NCBI GenBank assembly: GCA_013399305.1
Contig: VXAI01000068.1
Coordinates: 3,026,500 to 3,090,499 of the forward strand
Length of the DNA stretch: 64,000 nt
Reading direction: 5' to 3'
Source of the DNA: Rostratula benghalensis
Taxonomy: Eukaryota > Chordata > Aves > Charadriiformes > Rostratulidae
In this document: piece by piece, positions 48,501 through 61,000 of the stretch
Numbering within the stretch: position 1 is the stretch's first letter
Layout of the letters: each line of letters opens with the position of its first letter
The notes under the pieces: model-generated
The model's input: only the letters and a program-made list of their open reading frames with translations
What the model was told of the DNA's origin: nothing
Databases searched by the model: none
Translations under genes and position numbers: made by a program

Positions 48501-50551
48501 AAAATGAACAGAAGCCAGTTACCAACTAGTTATCTTTATAAATACTGATAGAAGGATCAAGCATGTGATCTGGGACAAACAGGTGAAAACTATCATGTTT
48601 TGACGGTCCTGTCAACAGCTTCCAGCAAAAAACCAATGGACCGGCAATTCCCAAGGCCTTCAGAGGGATTTGGGTCCATCTACTGTTCACAACGCTCCTC
48701 CCAGCCTCAGGGGTGCTGTACAACACAGCATTGTCTCACTAGTGAGCACAGCTGGGTGATGGGACAGTGCTGTCCCATCAAGTGGTGCAATAAATGAAAG
48801 GCACTGAGAAGAACCAAGCTGCCTCTTGGTGCCATAAATGAACCAAGCCTGCAAGGTGTTAATAAATATGTTGCTGTTTTGTTGCCCATAAAGTCATCTT
48901 TCTTCCAAGAGAAAGCACCATTAATGGTCTTGCTAAATCACAAATGCTAAAGCGGTGCATGCAGTCTTCCCATAAACAGCCGTTCTTTCCTCAAAACAGC
49001 AATGTGTTCAAGTGTGGGGCAGTGACAACATGGGGAATTTTTTTATCCTTGTTAAAAGCTTCCACAGATTACTGGAGTTGTCAGGCACACTGAGAAGAAT
49101 TTCACACAAGTATCTGTCACCCCTTGGCGTCAGGAGAACACCTGCAGCTGCTTTTGATACTTCATTTCACAGGTGACTACACACCAATGTAAAGCATCGC
49201 TGAGACTCAGGAGACTTTAGCAGAATCTGTAGTGTATGTCTTTTCTCTTGGAGTAGACTACACTCTCCCCTCCTCAAATACTCTGAAGGCTGCTACAAGA
49301 CCATTGAGACCAAGGGAATTTGTCAGACGTTTGGCCCAGTGTTTTGACACAACAGAACAGCATGACCACTACTCCTCTGTCCAGGTGAAATCCCTGCATC
49401 ACCCAAGGGTTTGCTCAGCTGAGGTGCTCCCTGCTCTGCTGCACACTTTCCTTCTCCACTGGCAACAAAGAGCTGCCCTAGGCTGGATGTGGCACCGCAA
49501 GATCACGTCAGCTCCTCAGTGTCAAAGGGTGAGGTGAATTTTGGGATTCCAGAAACCTGACCTCTAACAGAAACTAATGCTGAAGGAACCTGCCCAGAAG
49601 AATACCTGTGCTTTCATGCAGAGTGACAGTGCTTCAGTCTCCATTGTACTTCAGTCCCCTACAACCAATAAACAGCGTATTGGGCTGAGAAACACAAACA
49701 TTCCCAATAAACAAGGAGAAGATGATGAGAGAGTTACATGGAGCTGAACCAAAGTTTCAAGTCTGTGTATCATTGATCCATCCTGCTGGGACTTACAGGG
49801 CACTACAGTAACACCTTTTCTGACTGTAGCACTAAAACTTAACAGCTTCTGGAGATCTCCTCACACACTTCTCCACAAGCCATGGCAAACAGAGCCCTTC
49901 GTAGGAATAAGCTATTTTTGCTTTTCACTGTCACTCGACAGCCTGCAGCCACTAGGGAGAGTGATACCGGATGCACCAGAAGTTGTCAGGGGAACCAGAT
50001 ACAGAATACAATTAGTGACGACACAAGTGTCAACAGTTTTGCTTCTTAGCAATTTAAAGTATCTGACAATTATCTTCAGTTCTTAGCGGGGTCAAGTTTT
50101 GCTTCTCAAATATTTCTAAATATTGTCGTTTCACAGTGCAAACATTAGTAAAAAGCTCAAAACGCTCAAGGATGTTTCACGACAGAAGTATGTATGGTTA
50201 CTGAACACGAGCAGCCTTTTTGCAAAACAGTGGCTAAAGTCGTGATCTGTTTTTAAAAGCCATACGTGCTCATACATTACCAGAGAAAATAGTGTTAGTT
50301 TTAATACTTAAAAATTATTACAGATATGGCAGCACATTCATAGCACTGTTACGCAGCGACAATAGAACCTTTGAAAACCTTTCCCACAAAAGTTTCTAAC
50401 TTTAATGGTCATTTATTTCTTCTGTTCAATGTGTTAAAATTTGCACTTCAAATATGAGTTTGTCTTGCTCCTTGGCTTTAATCTTCTGATCGCAAACTTC
50501 ATCTTAGTGCTCCTCAGCAGCTATAACTCAGTCTTAAAGTGTGTACAACTT

Positions 50552-51210
50552 CACAGAATCACAGACTATCAGGGATTGGAAGGGACCTGAAAAGATCATC
50601 GAGTCCAATCCCCCTGCCAGAGCAGGAACACCCAGATCAGGTCACACAGGAACGTGTCCAGGCAGGTTTTGAATGTCTCCAGAGAAGGAGACTCCACAAC
50701 CTCTCTGGGCAGCCCGTTCCAGTGCTCCGTCACCCTCACTGTGAAGAAGTTTTTCCTCATATTTAAGTGGAACCTCCTGTGTTCCAGCTTGCACCCATTG
50801 CCCCTTGTCCTATCATAGGCCATCACTGAGAAGAGCCTGGCTCCATCCTCCTGACACTCACCCTTTACATATTTATAAACATTCATGAGGTCACCCCTCA
50901 GTCTCCTCTTCTCCAAGGTAAAGAGACCCAGCTCCCTCAGCCTTTCATTGCATGAGAGATGCTCCACTCCCTTCATCATCTTTGTGGCTCTACGCTGGAC
51001 TCTGTCAAGCAATTCCCTGTCCCTCTGGAACTGAGGGGCCCAGAACTGGACACAATATTCCAGATGGGGTCTCACCAGGGCAGAGTAAAGGGGGAGGAGG
51101 ACCTCTCTGGACCTACTATCCACCCCTCTTCTAATACACCCTAGGATGCAATTGGCCTTCTTGGCTGCAAGGGCACAGAGCTGGCTCACGGTTATCAACT
51201 TCACCCAGAA
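50552..51210 (-). mobile_element. CR1 non-LTR retrotransposon, longest copy, open ORF2 C-terminus
   Basis: This minus-strand CR1 has an uninterrupted 202-codon frame (51204 down to 50596). It covers the last part of the reverse transcriptase [49 protein letters not shown], then the same C-terminal blocks as the shorter copies. Its tail (TCACAGAATCACAGACTATC on the plus strand) matches those at 9555 and 35961. The open frame and low divergence suggest it is the youngest of the set. It is 5'-truncated near 51210, so it lacks the endonuclease and the catalytic reverse-transcriptase core and cannot transpose by itself. Confidence 0.97.
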
Positions 51211-51519
51211 TGATGCTGTAGTCTATGATGCTGTAACGGGGTAATTAGTTTCACAGTGGACTGCTGAGGCAGCACCCCCCGGGGTGGTGAGCCACCCCCC
51301 ACCCCCTGTTGGCTTTGCCCTTGTGGTCACTGTGCTGATGCGCTGCAGTGCTTTGCTGGGGATCCCAGCTCTGTGGAGGATGCAAGCCAGCAAGGCTGCC
51401 ACAAAACATAGCAGCTTAAAGGAGCCTTTCATATACTCCCCTGTCCTCTTTTGTGCTTTCCTTCACAGAGGTGGGTAAACAGTCATGAAATCATTACGCC
51501 TTACAGTAAATACCAACTT
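51211..51519. other. Spacer between two CR1 copies in the GPR39 intron
   Basis: About 300 bases, moderately GC-rich, with C/G runs at 51276-51306. Near the left edge ATGATGCTGTA is repeated (about 51210-51236), possibly from the CR1 insertion junction. I recognise nothing else. Confidence 0.5.
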
Positions 51520-51940
51520 AGAATCATAGAATTATAGAATATACTGGAAGGGACCTTTAAGATCATCTTAAGTCCAGCCATTAACCTAACTGATAAAAAA
51601 CTTCACTAAAACATATCACTAAGCACTATGTCAACCTGCCTTTTGAATACTTCCAGGGATGGTGCCTCAACCTCTTCCTGGGGCAGCACATTCCAATCCT
51701 GGATAACCTTTTCATTGTAAAACATTTTCCCAATATCCAATCTGAACCTCCCCTGCTGCAACTTAAGGCCATTTCCTCTTGTCCTATCGCCTGTCACTTG
51801 GGAGAAGAGACCGACTCCTGCCTCTCTGTACCCTCCTTCCAGATAGTTGTAGAGAGTGATAAGGTTTCCCCTCAACCTCCTTTCCTCCAGGCTGAACAGC
51901 CCCAGCTCCCTTAGCACCCCTCATAAGACTTGTGCTCCCA
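51520..51940 (-). mobile_element. CR1 non-LTR retrotransposon 3' end, different subfamily
   Basis: This minus-strand copy has a 3' tail at 51520 reading GAATCATAGAATTATAGAAT on the plus strand. Its ORF2 C-terminal frame (51917 down to 51606) contains [40 protein letters not shown] and a [20 protein letters not shown] block. The protein differs clearly from the 50552 copy ([20 protein letters not shown] against [20 protein letters not shown]), so it is a separate CR1 lineage. The left 5' end is near 51940. Confidence 0.95.
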
Positions 51941-53154
51941 TTGGCATTTGAAGCAATGGTTGACTGTTTCATTCAGGTGCCCATCTCATGCAGTTTGTCA
52001 ATAAAAGCTATAAAATCCAACATGCACTTTTGGGTTATTCATTTCCACTCACTACAAAAATTCTCCAGTAAAAAACATATAGGAAAGTTCAAATCAGAGC
52101 TGCTTTGGCAAAAAGAAGATCAGGAATGTTGTAGAATAATACATAGACTCAGCACCAGAAGACATATCATGGTAAAATAAATAGATTTTAAACTGGTCAT
52201 TTTTTAGAAATGTTAACATTCCAGCTGTCAGAAAAGACATGCTTATTGATAATTGTTATTTCTGCATTGAGAAAGTATTTTTAAAAAACACTGACATGGA
52301 CACAAAAGTGTAGAAAGGAACAGATTTCATTTTTATTGATGCTTCTTCCTTGCAAAACAAATTCTGGCCATGGTTGCTTTGATTTTCTTTTAGAAAGAGT
52401 GAAGACTTGTTTTCTTTCTGCACTGGCAAAACAATGGAAAAAATACATCTTCCATATATATCTCATTTAAATTCTGCGTTCTAACTAGCAAACACAATTT
52501 GGAATTGAGAAGGTTTTTGTTTTTACATTACAAAATCAGCCATTGCAACATTAAACAGCTCATCTATTGCAATTCAGGAGGAGAAATCATTGAACAATCA
52601 ACTGCAGAATACAAATACAGAAAGACAATATATTAGCTCAGCAGATACATGAGATACTCATGAGCTCTGCCAGAAAGACAGGCTAGAGCTATATGTTATA
52701 TGGAGCCAACCATCATGGGGGAATCAGCAAAGCTCTTCCTAAATGAGAGACATTATCCATCTCCAAGTCAGATTTTTGTACCAAAACCCCTTAAATGAAG
52801 AAAACCTGCTGGTTTGTAGGGAGTGAGATGAAAATGGAACTATTGATGCACAAATGGTAGCAAGATTGTGCTTGCCAGATGCTTTAAAAAACAAATGCAA
52901 TTGAAGTTTATGTTCGGCAGCCCAAGTGAGAAGAGAAACCAAAGCAAACTGCCATTAAAATTATGTGCAGTTTTCCAAATTCTACACCAAAGCCCAAGAG
53001 GAAGCAGGATCCAGGGAGGGGAAGAGCACCAGGGAGGGCACCAACACGGACAGGGCCACAGTGTGGTGTAAGAGCACTGTGGGGGTCACAAGGCCACTGC
53101 AGGAAACTATGGGTACAACCAGGTCCCACCCCAGACCAGGACGTGAGAGTTGCT
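51941..53154 (-). other. GPR39: GPR39 intron 1 between CR1 copies
   Basis: Mostly AT-rich noncoding DNA. A GC-richer part at about 52980-53150 directly precedes the next CR1. It reads as a purine-rich, imperfectly repetitive stretch (AGGGAGGGGA, CCAGGGAGGG) and may be an unrecognised repeat. Confidence 0.5.
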
Positions 53155-53505
53155 ATTCCCTGGAGCAACGTATAGCATCCTTTCAGTTCTTAAATGGGGC
53201 TTATAAGAAAGATGGGAACAAACTTTCTAGCAGGGCCTGTTGCAACAGCACAAGGGGTAATGGCTTTAAACTAAAAGAGGAAAATATTAGACCAGATACA
53301 AGGAAAGCATCTTTTACAATGAGGGTGGTGAAACACTGGCCCAGCTTGCCCAGAGAGGTAGTAGAAAATGTTCAAGATCAGGTTGGACAGGTCTCTGAGC
53401 AAACTGATCTAGTTGAAGATGTTCCTTCTCATTGCAGGGGGGTTGGACTAGATGACATTTAAAGGTTCTTTCCAACTAGGACCATTCTAACTATGATTCT
53501 AAAAT
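53155..53505 (+). mobile_element. CR1 non-LTR retrotransposon 3' end, plus strand
   Basis: The plus strand encodes a degraded CR1 ORF2 C-terminus: NGAYKKDGNKLSSRACC, STRGNGFKLKEENIRPDTRK, MRVVKHWPSLPREVVEN. The 3' UTR follows, with GGTTGGACTAGATGACATTT, TTCTTTCCAACTAGGACCAT and a terminal TATGATTCT. It is more diverged than the 50552 copy and so probably older. The left boundary is approximate. Confidence 0.9.
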
Positions 53506-56500
53506 AATCCAAAACCACACAAACACCATCCAAATATTTCTTTTTACCCACTACAAGTCTGACATGGGCAGGTAAAAGGCTGCATGAAGGACTCTTGTGT
53601 TCTTCTAAACACACCGACAGCCTGCTCTTTCTGACAACAGTGAGCCTTTTTCTGCTCTGAACAGATTCCTCTTCTTTTTGGAGGGAAAACAATAAACAAA
53701 TGCAGTCAAAATGAAAGCTGAGTTTACAGACATCTTCCGAACCAATTTGTTTAAAGGTTTATGGAAAATAATAATCTGCAGTAGAGTGCAGGAGAATTTC
53801 TTGCCTGGAAACAGCATAGTGAGAAATAAAATGAGCTGTTTTGGGGCAGCAGGCAGCTGTCTTTTGGAAAGGGTGGGGAGAAGTCGAATCTCTGATTCAG
53901 CCACCTCCAGTACAGCCCCAGCAGCAACTCCAGTGCTGAAGGTGAATGAAGACCAAATGCCAGTTTGACCCTTTGAAGCATGCCCTGGCTATTGTGTTAT
54001 TGGGGGAAAGATAAAGTAACTGTTACACAACAAGGCACTTCTATTCTTTAAATTAGGCCTAACCTTTGATAATTTGGATCAAGGCCTTGGGTAGTGGTGA
54101 GGCTACTCAAAACAGCACTAGGAACGCTGGCCAAACACAGCTTGTTTGCAGCTTCCCTCCGAGAAGGCTATTCAGGGAGCAGTAGTATTTCCACTGCAGT
54201 GAAGTCTCTTCTCTGCTAACACCTAAATCTCCTTTTATTTACATTTCAGAGGTGTCCAGAGAATTGCAATGAGTGCAAAAACTCCTTTCTCAAATCTTTT
54301 CAACAAATACGTATCCAAGATGTTGAGTATTCCCCCTGCTTGCAACAACTTTGCCAGCAGCCTGATTCAGAGTCTGTGAGACTCGAAGTCTGGCGGAATC
54401 AGGTGAGAAGGTGAACGTGCTCTGTGAAATGGCATTCAGATAAACACCTGGACAGGGGTCTGCCGAGCTCTCAGGCACCGTTTGGTTTGGGAGCCTTGTG
54501 TCTGTGCTGTGATATTTGCACTTTGCTGTCAGAGAGATGCTGGGGACTTCCAAAATGTCTCAGCGAGCTCACGCGCAGCAAGAGCTCTCAGCAAACATCT
54601 GACAGCATTTCTGCCTCTCCTCCACAAGTGCAATCTCAGTCTTGGACCTCAGTATTAGTAAAAGATGTCAGCTTATTTCATTCTATATAATTTATTTGAA
54701 GTAAACTCCTTATAATGACTTTTAACTTCAGAAAAAAAAAACCCAGTGCATGTTCCTTCCTTTATCCAAGCCATACAGGATATATTTTTCCTGGCCTTTT
54801 AACTCTCTTTTATTTCCTTAAGGTGAATCCACAGCTAACCAGAGTATTCCAGGTGGAATTAGAGCATGCAGTTCTCTCTATCTTTTGTAGCACCTTTCCA
54901 AGAAACACTAAGAACTATAAGATATTACTGCAGACCTGAGAAAACTAATTAAGCCAGAGCTGCAACTACCCGACAGCCTGCTCTCTCCATCTCTCCTAGA
55001 AAATACAGGAACAAGACAGTGCTTTTTAGAGGAAATCCTATAAACAAAGAAGAGCAATCATGATTTGGCAGCATATTTGATTCAATTATACCATTTTTAA
55101 TGTAAATTCTGGAATCTAGTGATTAAGATGATGTTTTCTGGAGCACAGTGAAGATGCAGGGGATTTCAGCAAGGACTAAATCTACATTACTGTAAATTAC
55201 AAAACACATTTCTTCTTCCAGCCCCATGTGGCTGGCTCCAGCTTTGGGCACACAGGACCACAATAATGGAGAAAAGGCTTTTACAATAACCCTTTCATAT
55301 ATAATAAATATATGACTATGAAAGAGAGCAAGAAGAGCACTAAATATAAGAATTCACAGCAACTGAGAGGGCAATTATAAGCATTTGGGAACTTTCCTAT
55401 GCATTTATATAGCACCTTAAGTTCAACTGCTGGTCTTCAGTTTGACCCATACCGTGACAGAAATAGATAATCCTATTGCTTCTGACATTGCTACGTAATT
55501 AAATAGCTGCTCTGCCCCCATTAACATAGCTATATCCACTAGGCTTTCATTTGTCATCCTCTTTCCACAATGGTCTCTTACTTTGAAATAAATTTTTCTA
55601 CTCAGACCTAAGATGTCTTGGGAGGAGGGATTTTTAGATAGGGATTTTTAAGATTGAGCTTTGTAAGGTTTTCACTTACGAATGAGTGAAACTCTTAACT
55701 CCAAAGATCTAACAAAACTATTTTTTTCTTAAAACATTCATGACAAAGAGATTAAGACAGAAAGTCTAAATTATCTTCTCATGTGGCAGTAAACTAACCA
55801 ATAATAAAACATGTAGCAAAAGCCAAGCAGCTCTCCCCTAGGATATGGGAGCAAAAATGGACTCCTATCTCCTCGAAGTCAGAGAGCCAAAGGCCTAGAC
55901 TTGGTGCTAGGGTGAACCTGGGCAGCTGTGCTTATGAACCCTGCATCCCCTCAAAGTCAGAGTAAAATAATTTTTGGTGACTGCACCAGCGAAACCTACT
56001 GCAGCAAAACGTGGCAGGAGATCTGCTTTGGGGCACTGATGGGATCCTCCATCTCTACACTGAGGCATGTGGAACACACAAGGGACTCTAATTCACTGTC
56101 ATACACTAAGCAAACAATGTCACCCAACATGCTACAAGAATCTTGCATCTACAGGATCTCCTGAAATTCAGAGGCAGCATCTTCAAAAAACAGACCTTTC
56201 TTTCCTAGTGCTTTCCCTTTACCCAAGTTAACTCTATCAGACAATAAAAAAACCCAAACCCCTGCAGATGTGGAAACTAATCCTAGGTAGGTAAAAGCAA
56301 TCATGTCCACTGGTAAACAACAACAAACACCACAGAGGAAGCCCATATTTTAAAAGGCTGGTGCATACCATGGGGATTGCACTTGCTCTACACCACCTCA
56401 TTACCTCACTGATTGCGGAAATCCTGTTACTCTCACTCAAAGCATCACAATAGGATCAGATGCTGAATGCAGCTGAAGACCTATTTAATTAGTAGCCAAT

Positions 56501-59500
56501 CACAAAGACCAAAATCTATTTGCCTGTATCTTCTGATAATAGGAAAACAGTTTCAATTCTTACACTGGTGTAGTGATATTTCCACAATACACTGTATTAT
56601 TTTTTAAATTCTGTGTGCAGTCAATCATATTACCATGCCCTACAGGAGGTTTTTGCTAAGTACTCAAAAAAAAAACCCAACCCAGTGAACACAGTGTAGA
56701 AAAGCATCACAGCATCTATGAAGACTTGTGCTTAATTTTACATTCTTTATTTGGCCAAAATAGTAGTTGTTCTGCACTCAAACTCGTATTTGTAATAAAA
56801 ACCCCACTCAGCTGCTCACATACTAAAGGAACAATTCATGACTGAATAATGTACCAATTCAAAAGCAATCTCTCTAAGCTACAGGAAACCTCTCAAGTTG
56901 CTAGTCTGAACAAAATGAAGCCTCAACAAAATGAACCACTTTGAAACTAAATGAAAATTTAGCAAATTGATCTGAACAAGAAAATCTTATGTACAATACA
57001 ATGTTTTTAGCCACAATAGAAAAGCCTGTTAGAGATCACCCTTGAAAACAGAATCACACCAATAAATCAAAAGTCGGAGTTACTGTTTGCATGCTCATTT
57101 TTCTAAAGCAGGATATTTCATTTTATAAGGGGATAGTGGGTTTATAACTTTGTGTTTAAACAGCAACTGCCAAGCGCTGGAAGGGAAAAAACAGGAGTGC
57201 ATTTGGAAGTTTTCTTAAAAGTGATGTTCTCTCTTCTGGCTTCAATTTTTAATTCATGTTTTGGTGCACCTGGCACCTCTCAAAGCTCTCAGCTCCAAAG
57301 TTGCTCTGAGATCAGTACACCCGTGGTCAGCCTGGTCTGAAAAGAAAATGAGTGTTTGGTTTGTGCGCTGCCATAAGCTAGTGGAGCAAAATGATTGCTG
57401 ATCAAAATTATGAGGTTGCTGGAACAATTTATACTGCCAAGAGGAAGAGCAGAAGGAGGGACAAGATGCAAATGCTGGAGGTGCAGCCCAGCAGCACAGC
57501 AGGAGCATAAAGGGTAATGGAAGAAGGAGAGAGGGGGACAATAAAAGAGGGGGGTTGAAGGCAGTGATCAGATCAAGAATCATTTCTTTTTCAAAGTGGC
57601 ATGCCATGAGAAAATGTTATTCATGCTGATCCAGTAAATGATTCTGTTTTCCACTGAGGTGGCTTCGAGGAAATAGAGGCCAGTAGAGAAGAAGGTCTAG
57701 TCATGCAAAAACACAATTTGCAGTTGGAAGCCGATTTTGAACACGAGTCAGATGAGAACACGTTTAGGGTAGACACATAGCCCAACCTCATCTGGAACCA
57801 CTAGGACAGAAAATGGCAGTTACACAATTAGCAAGCACAAAAAGCTTTTTTAAACTAAAAAGAAAGTGTGTAAGTTCAGCAGGCTCAAGGCTGGTTTAAG
57901 AGGTGTCAGCGGTGGTGCATGTGGCAGCAGGGAGCAGACTCTTCCCCAGATTGAGACACATACTGGGTTGGGCTTTAAAGAAAGCTACTTCCCAGTCTGC
58001 TCCCAGGGGCAAAATTAAAAGTCTGTTGTAATAAGATGAGCAGCAGCATTAGACATGTGGGACTCGAAAGGACATTTTACCCATCTGAAGCATTAAGAGA
58101 AAGGATTTGCTTTGTACATTTGTATGGAACAAGGGGTATGTTTTTTTTCTAATTAAGTGGTATTGAAATATGCAAACTGTGCACTGTTCTCTCACTCTGC
58201 TTGAATTACGGATTTACAATGACGGTTTACTTTTAGTTCCACACCTGGAAACAGGAGATAAATCAAGTGATAAGCTGCCAGCGATGGTCTCAGAATGGAG
58301 AGCACTTTACCCAAGAGTTTCTTGGAGCTTGCTGAGCTGGCATTGCATTATAGCAGATCTGGCAACATTATCAATTAATGACAGGGGCTGGAGCCAATTA
58401 TGACACTGTAATAAACTCCATTGGTGCATACTCGGCCTCAAATACTTTAAGGGAGAGGAAAGAAAAAACTACTGCCTTCAGGTCTTTCAGGAACAAAAGA
58501 ATATTAGCAACCTGCTTTTGATGAGTGCTAAGAATGCCTTGTGGCAAAGAAATTTTCCTGCAAGCCCAAGAGCTGCGAGTACCTCCCTGACCTGAGACAG
58601 ATGCCCGGAGAAGGGCAACGGCCTTCATCCTTACAGCTCAGTGAGAACTGGAAGCAAGGCTCAAAGCACTTCCCCAGGATGATGGACTGCTGGGCCAAAG
58701 CAGCAGCCCAACCCTGTGGAGACCCTCACCAAAACCAGGGTGATGTGCAGAGAGGAGCACATACTGCTCCCAGTTGGTATCACAGCACTCATGGACATGT
58801 AACACTGGCTGAGACACTGCTGCACCCTGGGAATAGGGTCAGGCACAGCAAAACCTCTGCCAGGGATGGCAAAACGTGCCAAAACACCTCCATTTTCTAG
58901 TGTCTGCTGTTGTCCACTCACAGGAGCAGCTTCTTCCCACTGCTGGCTGGCAAAGCCCAGTGAGGCTCCCACTCCATGTTTCCTTGGGAAGTCCCTGTCC
59001 CAATCCAGTCACAAACCAGCAAACATTTACACCACCACATTACCAATGCCCTGGAGCAAAGAGAGGGCATCGGAGTTGGGAGAGAAGAAAAACAGAAAAA
59101 ACCCCGAGGCCAGAAAAGAAAACACCGGTACAGAGAAGCCAGGTGCCGTGGTGAAGATTGACTTTTGTCTCCTAGAAACAGTTTCAAGAAAACGCCACAG
59201 CTCATTTATGCTGATCCACTCTGGGTTTTGCTTGCCCCGTACCAGCCAATTTGGCCTCGTCCCCAACAGCGTGCCATTGGTTTTCAGTGTAATGTGTCTG
59301 GGAAATCTAATTGTTTCTTGAAGCACTTTCTAGCTCGTGAAGTTCTTTAGAGCTGCCATGCTCTGTGGCAATCAAAGTGTCTAAATAAATATGCAAAACT
59401 CTGCTCAAGCCAGAAAGCCTTTCAAGGAACCAAGAGATATTTTTTTTCCCCATTAAGCCTGGATCCAAGTAGTTCAGAGGTTGTTTCTGTCAGCACCAGT

Positions 59501-60711
59501 CATGCACTAAAGCACATGTACTGGTACAGAAGGGTGCCACATCTTACACCCCCATAGTGTGCCAGTACAACAGGATTAACACCGAGGATGTGAATGCAAG
59601 ATACCAGCAGCCAAGTAACACACACACACACACTCTTACACACTCCCCCCCTCCAACACAATTTAAGCAGTTCTATCCCAGAGCTAATGGAAAAACCTCT
59701 CAATATTGCATGTAGAAATGCCTGATAGTTGTAAATAACTTCTTCTGTGTTTAGTTCATATATAATGAAAGAGCAGTGAGCAAATGCGGTTCAGTACTCA
59801 AAAGAGGGGGCTGCTCAAGCAAATGCATCTTGGAGCCCTCATGCCAGAGCCACTCTCACTCTGCCACAGACTAATGGATTTCAGTGGCCAAACACAAGTG
59901 TTACACCTTTAACTATTAGGTTTGTTATGCAGCTTTAAAAGCAAAACAGTTGTTCCCACTTCCAAGCAGGAAGGTCCCGTTCTCTCCAAGTGAAAATGCA
60001 AGCCATAAGTTCGCTTTTGATTAGGAAAACAAAACCACTGATAACACACAGCCACAGCTGCATTTTAGGCAAAAAGAAAACATAAAGCCTTGAATCCAAA
60101 CATCACAGTTGCTCCTTCCAAGGACCTCTTTGGTGGAGGAGTTTAACATTTTTTGTTATTTTGATTAGGCCACAAGCTAGTTTTTGGTTTAAAGGGCTCT
60201 TACATCATGCTGAAGCTAAGCACAACATGCATCAGCATTCCTGGCTTGGTAGAGCACCAAGGCCCTTTAGACACCAGTTCTTAGCTCCTAATTCACACAC
60301 AATTTGAGTGGTTGGGACCAGTATGTTGCACCAGGCTGGAGATTGCACCTGCCTCAGGTGAGGAAGTGTCTCACATCCGAAGATGTGCAATTAGGACTCC
60401 CTTGCAGTGGCAGCAAGCACGTCGAGCTGCTGCATTTCTGTGAGATCACAGCTGTATGTACTGTGCTGGGTACAACACAGGGAAAGCAGAAAGGGAATTC
60501 CTGCCCGAACACTGAAAAACATGTGAAATGGGTAAACACACAGGTAAACTGTATAGGCCTCCACCAGAGAATGCTAAAGGGTTTTTTTCTTGTTTTGTTT
60601 TTCTTAATAGATTGGAAATGGGAAGACACCACAGGTGTTACATTTCCCCGACATCACAGAGAAAGCGCTATCCTGTGGCAGAGCATCAAACAGATCTGCA
60701 GAATCTCAAAA
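53506..60711 (-). other. GPR39: GPR39 intron 1
   Basis: Noncoding sequence with no supported exon. It contains a short CA microsatellite (59618-59633) and two blocks rich in homeodomain, POU and TCF-like motifs (about 58160-58440 and 59170-59400) that look like candidate enhancers. The remainder is ordinary AT-rich intron with short homopolymers. Confidence 0.7.
59618..59633. repeat. (AC)8 microsatellite
   Basis: Sixteen bases of alternating A and C lie in the GPR39 intron. Confidence 0.9.
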
Positions 60712-61000
60712 GAATATGGCACTGGAAAAGACCTTTGGAGATCATTTAGTCCAACCCCTCTGCCAGAGCAGGTCCATCTAGAGCAGGTTGCACAGGAACA
60801 TGTCCAGGTGGGTTTGGCATGTCTCCGGAGATGGAGACTCTACCGCCTCTCTTGGCAGCCTGTTCCAGTGGTCTGCCCTCGAAATAAAGTTACTCATCAT
60901 GTTTAGATGGAACTTCTTCTGTTCAAGTTTGTGCCCATTACCTCTTGTCCTGTCACTGGGAGCTACTGAAAAATTGTCCACATCAAGCCTTTCTTTCCCA
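60712..61000 (-). mobile_element. CR1 non-LTR retrotransposon 3' end, older copy
   Basis: This minus-strand copy has a 3' end near 60712 that reads ATGGCACTGGAAAAGACCTT, followed by GGAGATCATTTAGTCCAACC, an eroded CR1 tail. The reverse-complement frame keeps FSVAPSDRTRGNGHKLEQKK, FHLNMMSNF, DHWNRLPREAVESPSPETCQ and HLDMFLCNLL. An indel around the NMMSNF segment and the divergent tail show decay. The right edge is uncertain. Confidence 0.92.

Larger units (their letters stand above)
41323..50551 (-). other. GPR39: GPR39 intron 1, portion nearest exon 2
   Basis: This is noncoding sequence upstream of the GPR39 terminal exon on the minus strand. It contains a (TTTG)n stretch near 41627-41645, A-rich runs at 41765-41794, a perfect 31-bp tandem duplication (42525-42586), a 12-base C run (44727-44738), and two blocks with palindromic transcription-factor-like motifs (44460-44690 and 46320-46400). 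I found no exon or RNA gene. Confidence 0.75.

Noticed and set aside
57254..57607. 117-codon minus-strand Leu/Pro/Ser-rich frame
   Set aside because: It comes from a purine-rich plus strand (GGAGGAAGAG-like stretches) and lacks any motif.
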